Origin: Brevundimonas sp. UBA5936
Lineage (GTDB): Bacteria; Pseudomonadota; Alphaproteobacteria; Caulobacterales; Caulobacteraceae
Assembly (NCBI GenBank): GCA_002430835.1
Contig: DJDA01000035.1
Coordinates: 1-16,606, forward strand
Length of the DNA stretch: 16,606 nt
Direction of reading: 5' to 3'
Notes under the pieces: generated by a model
The model's database searches: none
Seen by the model: only the letters and a program-made list of their open reading frames with translations
What the model was told of the DNA's origin: nothing
Shown: piece by piece, positions 15,020-16,606 of the stretch
Position numbering within the stretch: position 1 is the first letter of the stretch
Layout: each line of letters opens with the position of its first letter
Made by a program: the position numbers and the translations under genes

Positions 15020-16606
15020 CTACAAAAAGCTGTACGGATCCACGTCCACCGTCAGCCGCACCGACGCCGGAACCTTCACCCGCGCCAGCCAGGCGCGCAG
15101 GAAGGCCTGCAGGTTCACGTCCCGATCGGCCCGCACCAGCAGCCGCTTCCTCCGCCGCCCGCGCACCAGCGCCAGCGGCGCGTCGGCGGGGCCGTAGACC
15201 TCCAACCGCTCGGCGTTGGGGATGGCCTCGGCCAGGTCGCGGGCGACCTTCTCGACCGCCATGGCGTTCTCGCTGGACAGGATCAGCGCCGCCAGACGGC
15301 CGTGCGGCGGCAGGGAGGCCGCCTCGCGCTCGGCCATCTCCGCCTCGACGAAGGCGTCGCGGTCGCCCGCCGCCAGCGCCTGCAACACCGGATGCTCGGG
15401 CGTCCAGGTCTGCAGCAGGGCGCGGCCCGGCCGATCCGCCCGCCCCGCCCGGCCCGTGGCCTGGGCCAGCAGCTGATAGGTCCGCTCGGCCGCGCGCAGG
15501 TCGCCGCCGCGCAGGCCCAAGTCCGCATCCACCACGCCCACGAGCGTCAGGCGCGGGAAGTTGTGGCCTTTCGCCGCAGCCTGCGTGGCGACCAGGATGT
15601 CGATCTCGCCGTCGGCCATGGATTGTATGAGGGCGCGGGCCGACTTGCCGTCCGGCACGGTATCCGAGCTGAACACGGCGGTGCGCGCCTGAGGGAAAAG
15701 CTGGCGCACCTCCTCCTCGACCCGCTCGACCCCCGGCCCCACGGGGACCAGCGAATCCTCGGCCCCGCATGACGGACAGGCCTTGGGCTTGGGCATGGAG
15801 AAGCCCGTCAGGTGGCAGACCAGCCGCCCGGTGTAGCGATGCTCGACCAGCCATGAATCCGTGTCTGGCGCCGTCAGCCGGTGCCCGCACGACCGGCACA
15901 GCACCACCGGCGCATAGCCGCGCCGATTGAGGAACAGCAGGCTCTGTTCGCCCCGCGCCAGGGTCTCGCCGATGGCTTCGCGTAAAGGTGCAGACAGCCA
16001 GGTCTGCGGGTCGGGCGGACATTCGCGCAGGTCGATCAGGCCGATCTCGGGCAGGACCGCCGCGCCGTGCCGCGCCGCCAGCTTCAGCCAGCGATACCGC
16101 CCCTGATGGGCGTTCCACAGCGTCTCCAGCGACGGAGTGGCCGAGGCCAGCACCACCGCCGCCCCCTCGATCCGCGCCCGCGCCACGGCCAGGTCGCGGC
16201 CGTGATAGACCAGCCCCTCTTCCTGCTTGAACGAGCCGTCGTGCTCCTCGTCCACCACGATCAGGCGCAGGTTGGCGTAGGGCAGGAACAGGGCCGAGCG
16301 CGCGCCGACCACGATGTTGCAGCGCCCGGCGACCACCGCCTCCCACGCCTGTCGACGGCGCGGCGGGGCGACGCCGGAATGCCACTCGGCCGGGGCGACG
16401 CCGAAGCGGGCGGTGATGCGCTCGATCACCGCCTGGGTCAGGGCGATCTCCGGCAGCAGGATCAGCACCTGCGCCGTCGGATCGGCCCGCAACGCCCGCG
16501 CCGCCGCCTCCAGATAGGCCTCCGTCTTGCCCGAGCCCGTCACCCCGTCCAGCAGGAAGGGCGCGAAGCCGCCCGCCGCTGTCGCCTCGGCGATGGCCGC
16601 CGCCGA
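15020..16606 (-). CDS. priA: Primosomal replication protein PriA (helicase), N-terminus outside the window
   Basis: The last 528 residues of PriA, the 3'-5' helicase that recognises stalled forks and reloads DnaB. Visible in order: Walker A FLLDGVTGSGKTEAYLEA, LLPEIALT, Walker B LIVVDEEHDGSFKQEE, the motif III-like LASATPS, the Cys-rich insertion, VATQAAAKGHNFPRLTLVGVVDADLGL, QATGRAGR, and the conserved C-terminus VDVDPYSFL. The 3' DNA-binding and winged-helix domains lie beyond the right edge. The Cys region (15767-15898) keeps CRSC and CPSC, but the middle pairs read APDT and CHLT where other PriA proteins have CPNC and CHHC, so one of the two zinc sites is lost. The frame is otherwise intact, so this is a divergent gene, not a pseudogene. 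The DNA-binding N-terminus could not be assessed. Confidence 0.96.
   Translation of the reverse strand, partial: SAAAIAEATAAGGFAPFLLDGVTGSGKTEAYLEAAARALRADPTAQVLILLPEIALTQAVIERITARFGVAPAEWHSGVAPPRRRQAWEAVVAGRCNIVVGARSALFLPYANLRLIVVDEEHDGSFKQEEGLVYHGRDLAVARARIEGAAVVLASATPSLETLWNAHQGRYRWLKLAARHGAAVLPEIGLIDLRECPPDPQTWLSAPLREAIGETLARGEQSLLFLNRRGYAPVVLCRSCGHRLTAPDTDSWLVEHRYTGRLVCHLTGFSMPKPKACPSCGAEDSLVPVGPGVERVEEEVRQLFPQARTAVFSSDTVPDGKSARALIQSMADGEIDILVATQAAAKGHNFPRLTLVGVVDADLGLRGGDLRAAERTYQLLAQATGRAGRADRPGRALLQTWTPEHPVLQALAAGDRDAFVEAEMAEREAASLPPHGRLAALILSSENAMAVEKVARDLAEAIPNAERLEVYGPADAPLALVRGRRRKRLLVRADRDVNLQAFLRAWLARVKVPASVRLTVDVDPYSFL

Noticed and set aside
15020..16385. A second 459-codon minus-strand frame alongside priA
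   Set aside because: It is an out-of-phase reading of priA, Gly/Ala/Arg-rich, and has no helicase or other motifs.

Overview
This is a GC-rich window, almost entirely coding, from the chromosome of an alphaproteobacterium. I infer Caulobacteraceae, probably Brevundimonas or a close relative. The support is the F1 ATP synthase operon (atpHAGDC) standing apart from any F0 genes, the short epsilon subunit, the Ala/Lys/Pro-rich tail on the beta subunit, the nadD/rsfS/rlmH/envC gene set, and strong codon bias that leaves long open frames on the antisense strand. I see no rRNA, tRNA, CRISPR array, prophage or transposase. Most of the window is core genome with small accessory insertions.

Layout. 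Positions 1-1077 (minus) hold the start of an EnvC-like cell-wall hydrolase activator, rlmH and rsfS, tightly packed behind a good sigma70-type promoter. Positions 1307-3021 (plus) hold an overlapping pair, a membrane O-acyltransferase and a secreted NTF2-like protein, inserted between rsfS and nadD (3040-3615, minus). Positions 3819-5121 (minus) are a three-gene unit: CHCC zinc-finger protein, glyoxalase I and a lipoprotein of unknown function. A small two-helix membrane protein (5179-5469, minus) has a promoter with two operator-like palindromes. An ABC ATPase without an adjacent permease (5657-6631, plus), a Tat-type secreted protein (6682-7092, minus) and rppH (7159-7650, plus) follow.

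Positions 7851-12801 (minus) carry the F1 operon in the order atpH-atpA-atpG-atpD-atpC, closed by a textbook intrinsic terminator. A divergent pair (13134-14773, plus) encodes a TerC-family membrane protein and a secreted glutamine cyclotransferase. The window ends inside priA (15020-16606, minus).

Two repeat elements stand out. Each is a perfect inverted pair of the same 33-bp sequence, one after rppH and one after the cyclotransferase gene, so they bracket the 7-kb atp/terC block. The other notable observation is that PriA has lost three of the four cysteines of one of its two zinc sites while keeping the other site intact. I did not find a convincing new multi-gene system; the leads are these protein and repeat oddities and several operator-like inverted repeats.
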